The notes under the pieces: generated by a model
Told to the model about the DNA's origin: nothing
The model's input: only the letters and a program-made list of their open reading frames with translations
Databases searched by the model: none
Assembly (NCBI RefSeq): GCF_018343535.1
Contig: NZ_JAGYPF010000001.1
Coordinates: 248,001 to 312,000 of the forward strand
DNA: 64,000 nucleotides
Reading direction: 5' to 3'
Source: Neobacillus rhizophilus
Lineage (GTDB): Bacteria; Bacillota; Bacilli; Bacillales; Cytobacillaceae
Translations under genes and position numbers: made by a program
Shown here: positions 44,061-52,656 of the stretch, one piece after another
How the letters are laid out: every line of letters starts with the position of its first letter
How positions within the stretch are numbered: position 1 is the first letter of the stretch

Positions 44061-44441
44061 ATGGAATGGACATTAACCATTTTGTTTGTTGTATCCATTT
44101 TGCTGCTGATATTCTCAATCCTGAAAGAACGTCAAACTGCTAAGAAAAACCATAATGAAATTGACCTTGTTCATATATCTGTGATGAAAGAAATAAATGG
44201 GATGCAAGAATCACTTCGCAACATGGAACTTGATTTGGAAATTGTCACGAAAGAGACGGGAGTTCAGCTTTCCATGGAGGAAAAAATATTAAAGCGTGAA
44301 GTACTAGACTTATACAGACGCCAATACTCCATTGATAGCATTGCTCAACAAAAACAGGTTTCCGAAAATGAAGTCAAGCAAATTATCGCTGTTTATCAAT
44401 CATCACAAGCTGAAGGGAGATTGGTTGCCAATGAAGGTTAA
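44061..44441 (+). CDS. Small membrane protein with C-terminal helix-turn-helix-like segment
   Basis: A 126-residue protein. One N-terminal membrane helix (LTILFVVSILLLIFSIL) is followed by a coiled-coil-like stretch. The end resembles a resolvase-type helix-turn-helix (KREVLDLYRRQYSIDSIAQQKQVSENEVKQI). AAAGGAG lies upstream. It overlaps the start of the next gene by 11 bp. I do not recognise a named family; membrane-bound DNA binding is possible but unproven. Confidence 0.65.
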   Translation: MEWTLTILFVVSILLLIFSILKERQTAKKNHNEIDLVHISVMKEINGMQESLRNMELDLEIVTKETGVQLSMEEKILKREVLDLYRRQYSIDSIAQQKQVSENEVKQIIAVYQSSQAEGRLVANEG

Positions 44442-44916
44442 CCTAATCAGCAGTTTTTCAGCGGGTCTTCTATTGGCGACAGGTATCTGCACCATTGCTT
44501 ATTTTTCAAGCGACAGCCATGTTTCAAAGGCAACAGGACAGCTAGCATCAAATCAGGCTTCTGTATCAAAGGATGAAATGAAAAAGAAGCTTACCGACGC
44601 AGGCTATATTGTGCAAACAAAAGATGAGTATAACAAAAATCTGGATGCCGCGAAAAATGGTACGGCTCAACAAGAAGCTGCCCCTCCAGCGGATGCACAG
44701 CAGCAAAATGTATCACAAGCAGTCATTAATGTTGCAGACGGCATGACAAGCATTGATGTCGGGAGAATGCTAGTATCAGCTAATCTTGTTCCTGATGCTT
44801 TCCAATTCTCAAAAGATATCGAGGCGAGAGGTCTGCAAAACAAATTACGACCAGGTACATATACCGTTGATAGCGGTATGTCATATGACCAAATCATAGC
44901 GGCTATTTTTCATTAG
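44431..44916 (+). CDS. Short MltG/YceG-like protein
   Basis: 161 residues from ATG 44431 (AAGGGAGAT upstream). It has an N-terminal membrane anchor (LISSFSAGLLLATGICTIAYF), a low-complexity linker rich in Ala, Gln and Pro, and a C-terminal part (INVADGMTSIDVGRMLVSANL, then LRPGTYTVDSGMSYDQII) that matches the LysM-like start of endolytic transglycosylase MltG. The catalytic part of MltG is absent, so it probably binds rather than cuts peptidoglycan. Confidence 0.72.
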   Translation: MKVNLISSFSAGLLLATGICTIAYFSSDSHVSKATGQLASNQASVSKDEMKKKLTDAGYIVQTKDEYNKNLDAAKNGTAQQEAAPPADAQQQNVSQAVINVADGMTSIDVGRMLVSANLVPDAFQFSKDIEARGLQNKLRPGTYTVDSGMSYDQIIAAIFH

Positions 44917-44920
44917 AAGA

Positions 44921-44957
44921 AAAAAGACACTTTCCATTGATTGGAAAGTGTCTTTTT
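44921..44957. terminator. Bidirectional terminator
   Basis: AAAAAGACACTTTCCA (44921-44936) pairs with TGGAAAGTGTCTTTTT (44942-44957). Confidence 0.95.
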
Positions 44958-44961
44958 GTGG

Positions 44962-45216
44962 TTAACGTAATTTATTCACATACTCCTGTACCATTTCAGC
45001 TGTAACATTTTTTCTGATCGATATAATCCGTAAATTTATCTTATTCATTCTATTTGTCACTTCATTAATTTTATCCGTAGAAAAGGGGTTACCCTGCTTG
45101 CATAATTCAACTGCTTCTTCAATATACATTTCACGCTGCTGATCTAGAGCCAAAAACTCTTGATAAGATTTATTTTGATTTTCTGCATGCTTGATTAAAT
45201 CCTTATGTACACTCAT
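44962..45216 (-). CDS. DUF2533 family small protein
   Basis: An 84-residue soluble helical protein from ATG 45216, preceded by AGGAGTG. The pattern SVHKDLIKHAENQNKSYQEFLALD and the C-terminal VTAEMVQEYVNKL fit DUF2533 (YpbF-like) proteins. Function unknown. Confidence 0.7.
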   Translation of the reverse strand: MSVHKDLIKHAENQNKSYQEFLALDQQREMYIEEAVELCKQGNPFSTDKINEVTNRMNKINLRIISIRKNVTAEMVQEYVNKLR

Positions 45217-45311
45217 TTTTTCACTCCTAAAAAGACGATATATCAATAATATCATCCTTTTAGATGCTAAACTAGTATTTTAACTGAGTGTACTTTTTAC
45301 CTCAGATAAGG

Positions 45312-46298
45312 CTATTGCTTAACGCTGTAGTGACAAATACCCTGCAGTTTCTTCATAGTTATTTTCTTCTTCTCTTCCAAATAATCCAGATGGCCAATAA
45401 TTTCCGACATAACTAAAGAAAATTGTTCATTATAGGTATTTTTATATAATACCTGCGCAATTTCATTGGCTGTAGAATGACCGGATTGGATATATCTCAA
45501 GATGAGCTCAGATTTTTCTTCAATCCGCTCTAATCGCTTATGAATAAGTGCTTTGGGATTATGAATGACCGCTCCATGCCCAGGGAAAACAGAATCAATA
45601 TGGATGGCAGCACATTTGTTTAAGGAATCAATCTGCTGCCTAATGGTTGGCAATCTGTTCCCGTTTTCATCAGGCTCAACAATGGCATTACTTGAAATGT
45701 GTTCAATTAATAAATCGCCGGCAAATAACTGCTTTCTTTGTTCATTTAAAAATGCCAACTGATCAGGGGAATGTCCAGGCACTTCTAAAATACTGAAACC
45801 AAGGAATGCATTATCTTTTATAGCTGTAATTTCTGCACGCATTGCTTTACCCTTATTACGCAGTAAGGCTTTCTTTAAATAAGCAATTTGTTTCTCACCA
45901 GTTTCCCCGCATCCCATTTCATAATAAAGCTTTGCGAAAAATTCAGCCCTCATTTCCATAAAATCATTGTCTCTTTTTAAGCGGGGAATGGATAGGGGAG
46001 AGGCATAAACGGGAATGGGATGGGTATCGACAATTCTGTCTACCAAACCAACATGATCAATATGATGGTGTGTTAAAATTATTTCGGTTACATCCTGTAA
46101 AACCAAGCCATTTTGATTCAATGCCAGGTTTAGTGCCTCCCAATGAGAATCCGAATTATACCCAGCATCGATTAATGATAACGACTTTCCTTGTTTAACA
46201 AGAAAAAAATTGACCGTTTTTAACCCTCCAAGCTTCTCCGGAATCGATATCGGTATGACCAAGCTGCAGTCCTTTTTTATATCTAACAAAATGTACAC
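45312..46298 (-). CDS. MBL-fold metallohydrolase
   Basis: A 328-residue metallo-beta-lactamase-fold protein. The zinc motif is LTHHHIDHVG, followed by EVPGHSPDQLAF, FAGDLLIEH and FPGHGAVI. A C-terminal helical region with SGHSTANEIAQVLY and EIIGHLDYLEEKKKI looks like the winged helix of the LACTB2/glyoxalase II-like group. Substrate unknown. It is divergent from the persulfide island and need not belong to it. Confidence 0.85.
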   Translation of the reverse strand: MYILLDIKKDCSLVIPISIPEKLGGLKTVNFFLVKQGKSLSLIDAGYNSDSHWEALNLALNQNGLVLQDVTEIILTHHHIDHVGLVDRIVDTHPIPVYASPLSIPRLKRDNDFMEMRAEFFAKLYYEMGCGETGEKQIAYLKKALLRNKGKAMRAEITAIKDNAFLGFSILEVPGHSPDQLAFLNEQRKQLFAGDLLIEHISSNAIVEPDENGNRLPTIRQQIDSLNKCAAIHIDSVFPGHGAVIHNPKALIHKRLERIEEKSELILRYIQSGHSTANEIAQVLYKNTYNEQFSLVMSEIIGHLDYLEEKKKITMKKLQGICHYSVKQ

Positions 46299-46481
46299 CT
46301 CACTAATCTCAATTAAATTTTAAATAATATATATTTTTTGAACGTTTGTTTAAAACAATAATATTCATATTATACAAAAAATTCTAAAGGATGTATAGTA
46401 AATGTATCGGAAATACATATAATTAGTTCCGTTCTAGTTAGGTCCTTTTGTGGTATTTATGTGACTATCTTTAATTGACTA

Positions 46482-46540
46482 TTTACATATATTCTTCGCA
46501 TTATATAATACCCATATAGGTATTTAACCCCTGCGGGTAT
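46482..46540 (+). promoter_or_regulatory. Promoter of the CoA-disulfide reductase gene with two CstR-like operators
   Basis: -35 TTTACA (46482-46487) and -10 TATAAT (46504-46509), 16 bp apart. TACCCATATAGGTA (46509-46522) covers the start point and ACCCCTGCGGGT (46527-46538) follows it. Confidence 0.7.
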
Positions 46541-46568
46541 ACTGAAATATGTTGTGGAGGTAATTAAT

Positions 46569-48233
46569 ATGACGAAGAAAGTAATGATCGTTGGCGGAGT
46601 TGCAGGCGGTGCTACTGCTGCAGCAAGACTTAGAAGAATAAGTGAAGATGTGGAAATCATTCTTGTAGAACGTGGGGAGCATATTTCATTTGCAAATTGC
46701 GGACTGCCATATTACATCGGTGAAACGATTAAAGACCGAAGCAAATTATTAGTACAAACGGTAAGAGGTATGTCAGAACGGTTTAATCTTGATATCCGCA
46801 ATCTAAGTGAAGTCATTAAAATAAACCCTACTGACAAAACCGTTACAATTAAAAATTTGCAAACTGATGTAGTTTATGAAGAATCGTACGATAAATTGCT
46901 TTTATCACCTGGAGCAAGGCCAATTGTACCTCCCATCCCAGGAATAAACGATCATCAAAGCTTATTTACCTTACGAAACATTCCGGATACGGATAAAATC
47001 AAGAGCTACATAGACTCACAAAACCCTAAAAAAGCTGTTATCATTGGCGGCGGATTTATTGGGATTGAGATGGCAGAGAATTTAGTAGATAGAGGATTGG
47101 AAGTCACCATCATTGAAATGGCGAATCAAATTATGGCACCTATCGATTTTGAAATGGCTTCTATTTTGCACACTCATTTAAGGGACAAAGGGGTAAAGCT
47201 AATTTTAGAAAATGGAGTTCAAGCCTTTGCCAACCACGGGAGCAACGTCATTCTTTCTGATGGTAACAAAATCGAAACCGACTTGACCATTTTGTCGATC
47301 GGTGTTAGGCCGGAAAATGAACTTGCCAAGGCCGCTGGACTCGCGCTAGGAGAAAGAGGCGGTATCATTGTCAATGAATTCCTGCAAACTTCCAATGAGG
47401 ATATTTATGCTGTCGGCGATGCCATAGAAGTTGTCGACTATATTAATGGAACCAAGACGATGATTCCACTTGCGGGACCAGCTAACCGCCAGGGGCGGAT
47501 TGCCGCTAATAACATCATGGGAAAAACGGAAAAATATCAAGGGACTCTTGGAACATCTATCGCTAAGTTATTCGATTTAACAGTTGCCGCAACTGGCAAC
47601 AGCGAGAAAACATTAAAACGATTGGGTGTACCGTATGAAGGCGTTCACATCCACCCTAGTTCACAAGCCGGGTACTACCCTGGTGCTGCCCCGATTGCCT
47701 TAAAACTAATCTTTGATAAGGATACTGGGAAAATCTACGGTGCACAGGCGGTAGGTGCAGACGGTGTTGATAAACGTATTGATGTGATTGCTACAGCAAT
47801 TAAAGGCGGCTTAACGGTTGAAGATTTAACGAACCTGGAATTATCTTATGCACCGCCATACTCTTCAGCCAAAGATCCAGTCAATATGGCGGGTTATGTG
47901 GCAACGAATATTATGGATGGGGAATTGGAACATATTCAATGGCATGAGGTAAACAAAATTGTCTCAGAGGGAGGACTTTTAATCGATGTCCGTGAACCGA
48001 TGGAACGTGAATTTGGTTATATTGAAGGCTCGATCAATATTCGTTTAAATGACCTAAGGGAACTGCTAGGAGAGCTTCCTAGGGAGCAAACGATTTATGT
48101 CAGCTGTCAGGTAGGCTTAAGGGGATATTTAGCAAGCCGGATATTGAAAAACCATGGATTCAAAGTGAAAAATGTTGATGGTGGATGGAAAACCTATTCA
48201 GCTGTGTACGGAACGAATATAAAAAAGAAGTAG
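46569..48233 (+). CDS. cdr: CoA-disulfide reductase with C-terminal rhodanese domain
   Basis: 554 residues from ATG 46569 (GGAGG upstream). The FAD/NAD(P)H-disulfide reductase part has GGVAGGATAAARLRR, the single active cysteine Cys44 in FANCGLPYYIG, and VIIGGGFIGIEMAE. The C-terminal rhodanese domain (about 460-554) has its cysteine at 513 in SCQVGLRG. Such fusions reduce CoA disulfide or CoA persulfide and polysulfide using NAD(P)H. It is the first gene of the persulfide island, behind a promoter with two CstR-like sites. Confidence 0.92.
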   Translation: MTKKVMIVGGVAGGATAAARLRRISEDVEIILVERGEHISFANCGLPYYIGETIKDRSKLLVQTVRGMSERFNLDIRNLSEVIKINPTDKTVTIKNLQTDVVYEESYDKLLLSPGARPIVPPIPGINDHQSLFTLRNIPDTDKIKSYIDSQNPKKAVIIGGGFIGIEMAENLVDRGLEVTIIEMANQIMAPIDFEMASILHTHLRDKGVKLILENGVQAFANHGSNVILSDGNKIETDLTILSIGVRPENELAKAAGLALGERGGIIVNEFLQTSNEDIYAVGDAIEVVDYINGTKTMIPLAGPANRQGRIAANNIMGKTEKYQGTLGTSIAKLFDLTVAATGNSEKTLKRLGVPYEGVHIHPSSQAGYYPGAAPIALKLIFDKDTGKIYGAQAVGADGVDKRIDVIATAIKGGLTVEDLTNLELSYAPPYSSAKDPVNMAGYVATNIMDGELEHIQWHEVNKIVSEGGLLIDVREPMEREFGYIEGSINIRLNDLRELLGELPREQTIYVSCQVGLRGYLASRILKNHGFKVKNVDGGWKTYSAVYGTNIKKK

Positions 48234-48279
48234 AAACCACCACAAATGACAAGCTGATAAAGTCATAAAATTTTATACG

Positions 48280-48308
48280 TTGACAATATACCTATTAGGG
48301 TATAGAAT
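48280..48308 (+). promoter_or_regulatory. Strong promoter with operator in the spacer, upstream of tusA
   Basis: -35 TTGACA (48280-48285) and -10 TAGAAT (48303-48308), exactly 17 bp apart. The spacer contains TACCTATTAGGGTA (48289-48302), one mismatch from the TACCC-N4-GGGTA motif. Confidence 0.8.
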
Positions 48309-48377
48309 CAATATTGTTCGAAAGCAATTATGAATTTGAAAAGGGTTAATACCCTCTTTTATTTTTCAAAGTTACAA

Positions 48378-48391
48378 TACCCATACGGGTA
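48378..48391. promoter_or_regulatory. CstR-like operator before tusA
   Basis: TACCCATACGGGTA is a perfect TACCC-N4-GGGTA copy, 30 bp before the tusA start. Confidence 0.7.
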
Positions 48392-48421
48392 ATTAAATAG
48401 ACAACAGGGAGGAATTCTTTT

Positions 48422-48649
48422 ATGAATATTACAAAGGTTTTAGACGCAAAAGGACTTGCATGTCCAATGCCGATTGTAAAAACAAAAAAAGCAATGAATG
48501 AGTTGGAATCAGGTCAAGTGTTGGAAATCCTTACAACAGATAAAGGTGCAAAAAATGACTTAACAGCATGGGCTAAGTCTGGTGGACACGAAGTTTTAAA
48601 TTTTGAAGAAGAAAATGGCGTGTTAAAGTTTTGGATTAAAAAAGGATAA
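48422..48649 (+). CDS. tusA: TusA-type sulfur carrier protein
   Basis: A 75-residue sulfur carrier of the TusA/SirA/YedF family. It has DAKGLACPMPIVKTKKAM with the carrier Cys14 in CPMP and the closing GGHEVLNFEEENGVLKFWIKK. It takes sulfane sulfur from rhodaneses and passes it on as a persulfide. Strong site GGGAGG upstream. One of two TusA domains in the island. Confidence 0.92.
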   Translation: MNITKVLDAKGLACPMPIVKTKKAMNELESGQVLEILTTDKGAKNDLTAWAKSGGHEVLNFEEENGVLKFWIKKG

Positions 48650-48668
48650 ATTTTTTTATCCATTAAGA

Positions 48669-48682
48669 TACCCTAGCGGGTA
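48669..48682. promoter_or_regulatory. CstR-like operator before the DsrE-like gene
   Basis: TACCCTAGCGGGTA is a perfect motif copy, 19 bp before the start codon. Confidence 0.7.
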
Positions 48683-48701
48683 AAAAAATAGGAGGTTTAC
48701 A

Positions 48702-49181
48702 ATGACAGAAAAGAAAAAAACAACGATTGTCTTGTTCAGCGGCGATTACGATAAAGCAATGGCAGCCTATATAATCGCAAATGGTGCTGCTGCATATGAT
48801 CATGAAGTCACCATTTTCCACACATTTTGGGGGCTGAACGCTCTCCGCAAGGATGAAAACATTCCAGTGAAAAAAGGCTTTATGGAGAAAATGTTTGGAA
48901 AGATGATGCCGAGAGGCGCTGACAAAATGGGTCTTTCTAAAATGAACTTCGCCGGCTTCGGTCAGAAAATGATCAAAGATGTTATTAAGAAACATAACGC
49001 CCTGGAACTGCCGCAATTAATTGAAATGGCACAAGAACAGGATGTAAAACTAGTTGCCTGTACGATGACAATGGATTTATTGGGTCTTAAGGAAGAAGAA
49101 CTTATGGATCACATCGAATATGCAGGAGTGGCTGCGTATTTGGCAGATGCAGAAGATGGTAATGTAAATCTGTTTATATAG
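48702..49181 (+). CDS. DsrE/DsrF/DrsH-like sulfurtransferase
   Basis: A 159-residue protein with the DsrE fold: KTTIVLFSGDYDKAMAAYIIANGA, then VTIFHTFWGLNAL and the cysteine Cys120 in VACTMTMDLLG. These proteins (also called DsrE2 or peroxiredoxin-like) receive persulfide sulfur and often sit with TusA and rhodanese genes, as here. Site AGGAGG upstream; the rhodanese gene follows in 11 bp. Confidence 0.88.
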   Translation: MTEKKKTTIVLFSGDYDKAMAAYIIANGAAAYDHEVTIFHTFWGLNALRKDENIPVKKGFMEKMFGKMMPRGADKMGLSKMNFAGFGQKMIKDVIKKHNALELPQLIEMAQEQDVKLVACTMTMDLLGLKEEELMDHIEYAGVAAYLADAEDGNVNLFI

Positions 49182-49192
49182 GAGGATGCACA

Positions 49193-49489
49193 ATGAGAGA
49201 AATGAATGCAAAAGAAGTGGAAAACTTATTAAACGAAGGAAAAAAATTAAACATTATTGATGTTCGCGAAGTTGATGAAGTGAAAACAGGTAAAATTCCT
49301 GGTGCTATCAACATGCCATTAGGGCTGGTTGAGTTTCGTATGCATGAGTTAGACAAAACAAAAGAGTATATCATGGTATGCCGTTCCGGCGGAAGAAGCG
49401 GACGTGCCTGTCAATTTCTTAAAAGCTACGGTTTTAACGTCATTAACATGGCAGGCGGTATGCTTGCTTGGGAAGGTAAAATAGAATAA
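49193..49489 (+). CDS. Rhodanese-like sulfurtransferase
   Basis: A 98-residue single-domain rhodanese: LNIIDVREVDEVKTGKIPGAIN and the active loop VCRSGGRSGRA with Cys63. It transfers sulfane sulfur to acceptors such as TusA. It follows the DsrE-like gene by 11 bp with GGAGG and no operator copy of its own. Confidence 0.92.
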   Translation: MREMNAKEVENLLNEGKKLNIIDVREVDEVKTGKIPGAINMPLGLVEFRMHELDKTKEYIMVCRSGGRSGRACQFLKSYGFNVINMAGGMLAWEGKIE

Positions 49490-49501
49490 TTTTTTCAAAA
49501 A

Positions 49502-49515
49502 TACCCTTGCAGGTA
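49502..49515. promoter_or_regulatory. CstR-like operator before the TusA-rhodanese gene
   Basis: TACCCTTGCAGGTA differs from the motif by one base and ends 16 bp before the start codon. Confidence 0.6.
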
Positions 49516-49531
49516 AAACGGGAGGACACAC

Positions 49532-50101
49532 ATGAAGGCAAATGTCGTATTAGATGCTAAGGGCTTGGCATGTCCAATGCCCATCGTGAAAACGAAAAAA
49601 GCAATGAATAACCTTGAAGCAGGGCAAGTTATCGAAGTTTTAGCAACCGATAAAGGCTCAAAAGCGGATATGAAAGCTTGGGCTGAAAGCACTGGCCACC
49701 AATATTTGGGGACTATTGAAGAAGGTGGAGTGTTTAAGCATTACCTGAGAAAATCTTCAAAGGATGAAACAATTGAAAAAAAACATCCAAATGTCATAAA
49801 TAACGAAGATCTTGAAAAGATACTTGGTTCTGCCAATGACAACATTATTTTACTTGATGTAAGAGAATCGGCAGAATACGCGTTTAACCATATTCCACAG
49901 GCTATTTCGATTCCTTTAGATGAATTAGATGAGCGTTTATCTGAGTTAAATAGTGAAGATGAAATTTACGTGATTTGCCGGACTGGCAGCCGCAGTGATT
50001 TTGCTGCTCAAAAATTAGCGGAACAAGGGTTTAAAAAGGTAATGAACGTCATACCCGGTATGAGTAAATGGACAGGAAATACCATCGGATTAAATAAATA
50101 A
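49532..50101 (+). CDS. TusA-rhodanese fusion protein
   Basis: A 189-residue fusion. Residues 1-75 are a TusA domain with Cys14 in ACPMP, nearly the same as the stand-alone TusA. Residues about 90-189 are a rhodanese with ILLDVRESAEYAF and Cys149 in ICRTGSRSD. It resembles part of CstA of the Staphylococcus aureus cst operon, a multidomain persulfide transferase. The two domains probably hand sulfur to each other. Confidence 0.9.
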   Translation: MKANVVLDAKGLACPMPIVKTKKAMNNLEAGQVIEVLATDKGSKADMKAWAESTGHQYLGTIEEGGVFKHYLRKSSKDETIEKKHPNVINNEDLEKILGSANDNIILLDVRESAEYAFNHIPQAISIPLDELDERLSELNSEDEIYVICRTGSRSDFAAQKLAEQGFKKVMNVIPGMSKWTGNTIGLNK

Positions 50102-50119
50102 TTTTTTTAGGTAAAAATA

Positions 50120-50133
50120 TACCTTAGGGGGTA
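50120..50133. promoter_or_regulatory. CstR-like operator overlapping the ribosome site of the dioxygenase gene
   Basis: TACCTTAGGGGGTA (one mismatch) ends only 7 bp before ATG 50141 and overlaps the likely ribosome site. Confidence 0.55.
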
Positions 50134-50140
50134 ACAGAGG

Positions 50141-51268
50141 ATGACAGTAACTTTGATGACAGCAAAGGAAGTAACGAAAAAGGTTTTTAACAAAGAAAAA
50201 CTGTTTATTTTCGATGTCCGTAATGAGTCTGACTTTCAAGATTGGAAAATTGAAGGTGACAACTTCCAGTACTTAAATATTCCATATTTCGAACTACTTG
50301 ATGGTGTAGAAGAAATTCTAGACAGTATCCCGACTGATCAAGAAGTATTAGTCGTTTGTGCGAAAGAAGGGTCTTCCGTTATGGTAGCGGAAATGCTATC
50401 TGATGCTGGCCACGATGTTTCTTACCTACAAGGTGGCATGAAAACTTGGAGTGAACATCTAGAGCCTGTTAAAGTTGGAGACTTAACTGATGGAGGGGAA
50501 CTATATCAATTTGTTCGAATCGGTAAAGGCTGTTTGTCTTACATGGTAGTTTCAGGCGGCGAGGCAGCGCTGATTGATGCAACAAGGATGACGGATATTT
50601 ATCTTGATTTCTCCAAAGAAATTGGGGCAAAAATTACTCATGTATTTGATACACACCTTCATGCTGACCATATTTCCGGCGGCCGCAAAATTGCCGAAAA
50701 AACAGGTGCTACGTACTGGCTGCCCCCAAGGGATGCAACTGAAGTTACGTTCGAATATCAGGCACTTGAAGATGGTAATCATGTGACAATTGGAAATACT
50801 ACGATTGATATTAACGCCCTATATTCTCCAGGGCATACAATCGGTTCCACTTCCTTTGTTGTGGATGGCAAATTCCTACTCTCGGGTGACATCTTATTCA
50901 TAGATTCAATCGGCAGACCGGACCTTGCCGGAAAGGCAGAAGATTGGGTTGGCGATTTAAGAGAAACTCTGTATAAACGATATAAAGAGCTATCAGAAGA
51001 TTTGGTTGTTCTTCCAGCCCATTTTATGATTATTGAAGAGCTAAACGAAGATGGCAGTGTATCAGAGAAATTAGGGGAATTGTTCGCCAAAAACCATGGT
51101 CTTAATATTGAGGACGAAAATGTATTCAGAAAAATCGTAACGGAAAACCTGCCGCCGCAGCCAAATGCGTATCAGGAAATCCGTGAAACCAATATGGGAA
51201 AAATCAATCCGGATATCGACCAACAGCAGGAAATGGAAATCGGTCCTAACCGTTGTGCGGTTCGATAA
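50141..51268 (+). CDS. Rhodanese-persulfide dioxygenase fusion
   Basis: A 375-residue protein. Residues 1-105 are a rhodanese domain with Cys73 in VVCAKEGSS. From about 125 follows an ETHE1-type MBL dioxygenase domain: [11 protein letters not shown] (His172, His174, Asp176, His177), [21 protein letters not shown] and LPAHFMI. The product oxidises glutathione-, CoA- or bacillithiol-persulfide to sulfite. The domain order is reversed compared with CstB, where the MBL domain is N-terminal. The TauE exporter further downstream could remove the sulfite. Confidence 0.9.
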   Translation: MTVTLMTAKEVTKKVFNKEKLFIFDVRNESDFQDWKIEGDNFQYLNIPYFELLDGVEEILDSIPTDQEVLVVCAKEGSSVMVAEMLSDAGHDVSYLQGGMKTWSEHLEPVKVGDLTDGGELYQFVRIGKGCLSYMVVSGGEAALIDATRMTDIYLDFSKEIGAKITHVFDTHLHADHISGGRKIAEKTGATYWLPPRDATEVTFEYQALEDGNHVTIGNTTIDINALYSPGHTIGSTSFVVDGKFLLSGDILFIDSIGRPDLAGKAEDWVGDLRETLYKRYKELSEDLVVLPAHFMIIEELNEDGSVSEKLGELFAKNHGLNIEDENVFRKIVTENLPPQPNAYQEIRETNMGKINPDIDQQQEMEIGPNRCAVR

Positions 51269-51283
51269 TGAGGGGACTTAACA

Positions 51284-51460
51284 ATGACTGAGGAAAAAAA
51301 ACAATTAAACGATTGCAACACGACTGGATCTTGAGGAATTAGCAAAACTAATGTTTCTGGAGATGGAAACCCGGTTAAACAACCGATACCAATATGACCA
51401 GGCACATTAGTCTGGCTCCTGGCAGGAGTTATTTACCTAATTTATAAAGCGTTTATGTGA
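51284..51460 (+). CDS. Candidate membrane-anchored selenoprotein with two in-frame TGA codons
   Basis: ATG 51284 follows GAGGGGAC, 15 bp after the dioxygenase stop. Reading TGA as selenocysteine at 51332 (residue 17) and 51395 (residue 38) gives 58 residues, ending at TGA 51458. The N-terminal part is polar with Cys11 and the motif C-N-T-T-G-S-U; the middle has SGDGNPVKQPIPI; the C-terminus is one membrane helix (LVWLLAGVIYLIYK). Hairpins follow both TGA codons: GTTTC/GAAAC with loop TGGAGATG (51353-51370) and CTCCT/AGGAG with loop GGC (51416-51428). In both, GG lies 24-26 bases after the TGA. A terminator follows. Could instead be a decayed gene. Confidence 0.5.
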
Positions 51461-51473
51461 TTCTTTTTCTAAT

Positions 51474-51508
51474 GAGTGTGACATTTTAAGGTCATGCTCT
51501 TTCTTTCG
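51474..51508 (+). terminator. Terminator after the candidate selenoprotein gene
   Basis: GAGTGTGAC (51474-51482) pairs with GTCATGCTC (51491-51499) with G-T pairs, followed by a T-rich run. It ends the first persulfide operon. Confidence 0.75.
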
Positions 51509-51597
51509 ATTCTTAGTAATTGTTAAATGTAGAATATGGAATACTCTACGTGGTGGATTAAAATCGGATATAGAAAAACAGAAGGAGGAAGAAACGA

Positions 51598-51981
51598 ATG
51601 TTTGATTTTACGGTTGTTACAAATAAAAATATCGAAGAGGCCATTCAATCTTTGGAGGAAAACCTAAAGGCCGAAAAATTTGGTGTTTTGTGGAAGTTTG
51701 ATATCAAGGAAAAGCTTCAGGAAAAAGGGCTTGAGTTCGATAAAGAATTTAAGGTGCTGGAGGTGTGCAACCCACACGAGGCGCAAAGAGTGTTAACTAA
51801 AAATGAAATGGCTGGATATTTTCTGCCGTGTAAAATTGTTGTTTATAAAAGCGAAGGAAAAACAAAAATTGGCATGCCTAAACCAACAGCACTTATAAAT
51901 CTTTTACAAGATGATAAGATGAAACAATTTGCAGGTGACATAGAAGACCGCTTAACAAATTGCATAAAGAACAGTATTTAA
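51598..51981 (+). CDS. DUF302 domain protein
   Basis: A 127-residue protein with the DUF302 pattern: IEEAIQSLEENLKAEKFGVLWKFDIKEKLQEKG, then FKVLEVCNPHEAQRVL with a conserved Cys-x-Pro and FLPCKIVVYKS. Site AAGGAGG upstream. DUF302 proteins often occur beside persulfide or sulfide oxidation genes. Function unknown. About 270 bp of AT-rich DNA without a gene follows. Confidence 0.87.
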   Translation: MFDFTVVTNKNIEEAIQSLEENLKAEKFGVLWKFDIKEKLQEKGLEFDKEFKVLEVCNPHEAQRVLTKNEMAGYFLPCKIVVYKSEGKTKIGMPKPTALINLLQDDKMKQFAGDIEDRLTNCIKNSI

Positions 51982-52215
51982 ATTAGCTGAACGACATTTT
52001 AATGAAATTCCCAAAAGGCAGATTCACTTAGTAGCTTCCAATTTTCTTAAAAAAATATAGGGATACGTTTTTTAAGGAAAAAGGGTTTTAAGGTTGTAAG
52101 CTATACCATTGTTAAACCAAATAAATTTATTTTAAAGAAAAACTCAATAGAGAAATGCTGTTAAATTAGTTTTAATGAGATAAAGTACATCTTCATATTT
52201 TTTTATAAATCCAAA

Positions 52216-52229
52216 TACCCGTATAGGTA
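52216..52229. promoter_or_regulatory. CstR-like operator before the membrane rhodanese gene
   Basis: TACCCGTATAGGTA, one mismatch, 19 bp before ATG 52249. Confidence 0.6.
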
Positions 52230-52248
52230 TAAATATTAGGAGATTTCC

Positions 52249-52608
52249 ATGCAATATTTAAATTACATCATCATAGCTTTATTTATAATCTTTATCATTA
52301 AACGGTTCCTGCCAATAAAAGGTGTTACTAATATTTCAACTGCGGAGTTAAATTCAATCTTAAATGATAAAAACAAACAGTTTGTTGATGTCCGAACACC
52401 AGGAGAGTTTAAAGGAAACCATATCAAAGGATTCAAAAATATTCCCCTCCACCAACTTGCACAGAAAGCGGAGAAAGAACTGTCGAAAGATAAAGAAGTG
52501 GTTGTGATCTGTCAAAGTGACATGAGAAGCCAAAAAGCAAGTAGCCAATTAAAAAATTTGGGCTATAAAGTAACTAATGTTAGAGGCGGTATGAGTGCCT
52601 GGCATTAA
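52249..52608 (+). CDS. Membrane-anchored rhodanese
   Basis: A 119-residue protein with one N-terminal membrane helix (LNYIIIALFIIFIIKRFL) and a rhodanese domain: KQFVDVRTPGEFKGNHIKG and Cys88 in VVICQSDMRS. The active domain is probably cytosolic. It is followed by the sulfite exporter gene, 48 bp away. Confidence 0.9.
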   Translation: MQYLNYIIIALFIIFIIKRFLPIKGVTNISTAELNSILNDKNKQFVDVRTPGEFKGNHIKGFKNIPLHQLAQKAEKELSKDKEVVVICQSDMRSQKASSQLKNLGYKVTNVRGGMSAWH

Positions 52609-52656
52609 CAATAAAGGCTTCCGATTAGAGGTCACTTTCCTAAAAAGGAGGACATC

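Noticed and set aside
51982..52248. Small gene or RNA in the gap after the DUF302 gene
   Set aside because: Only short AT-rich frames without ribosome sites and no clear hairpin, apart from the operator at 52216.
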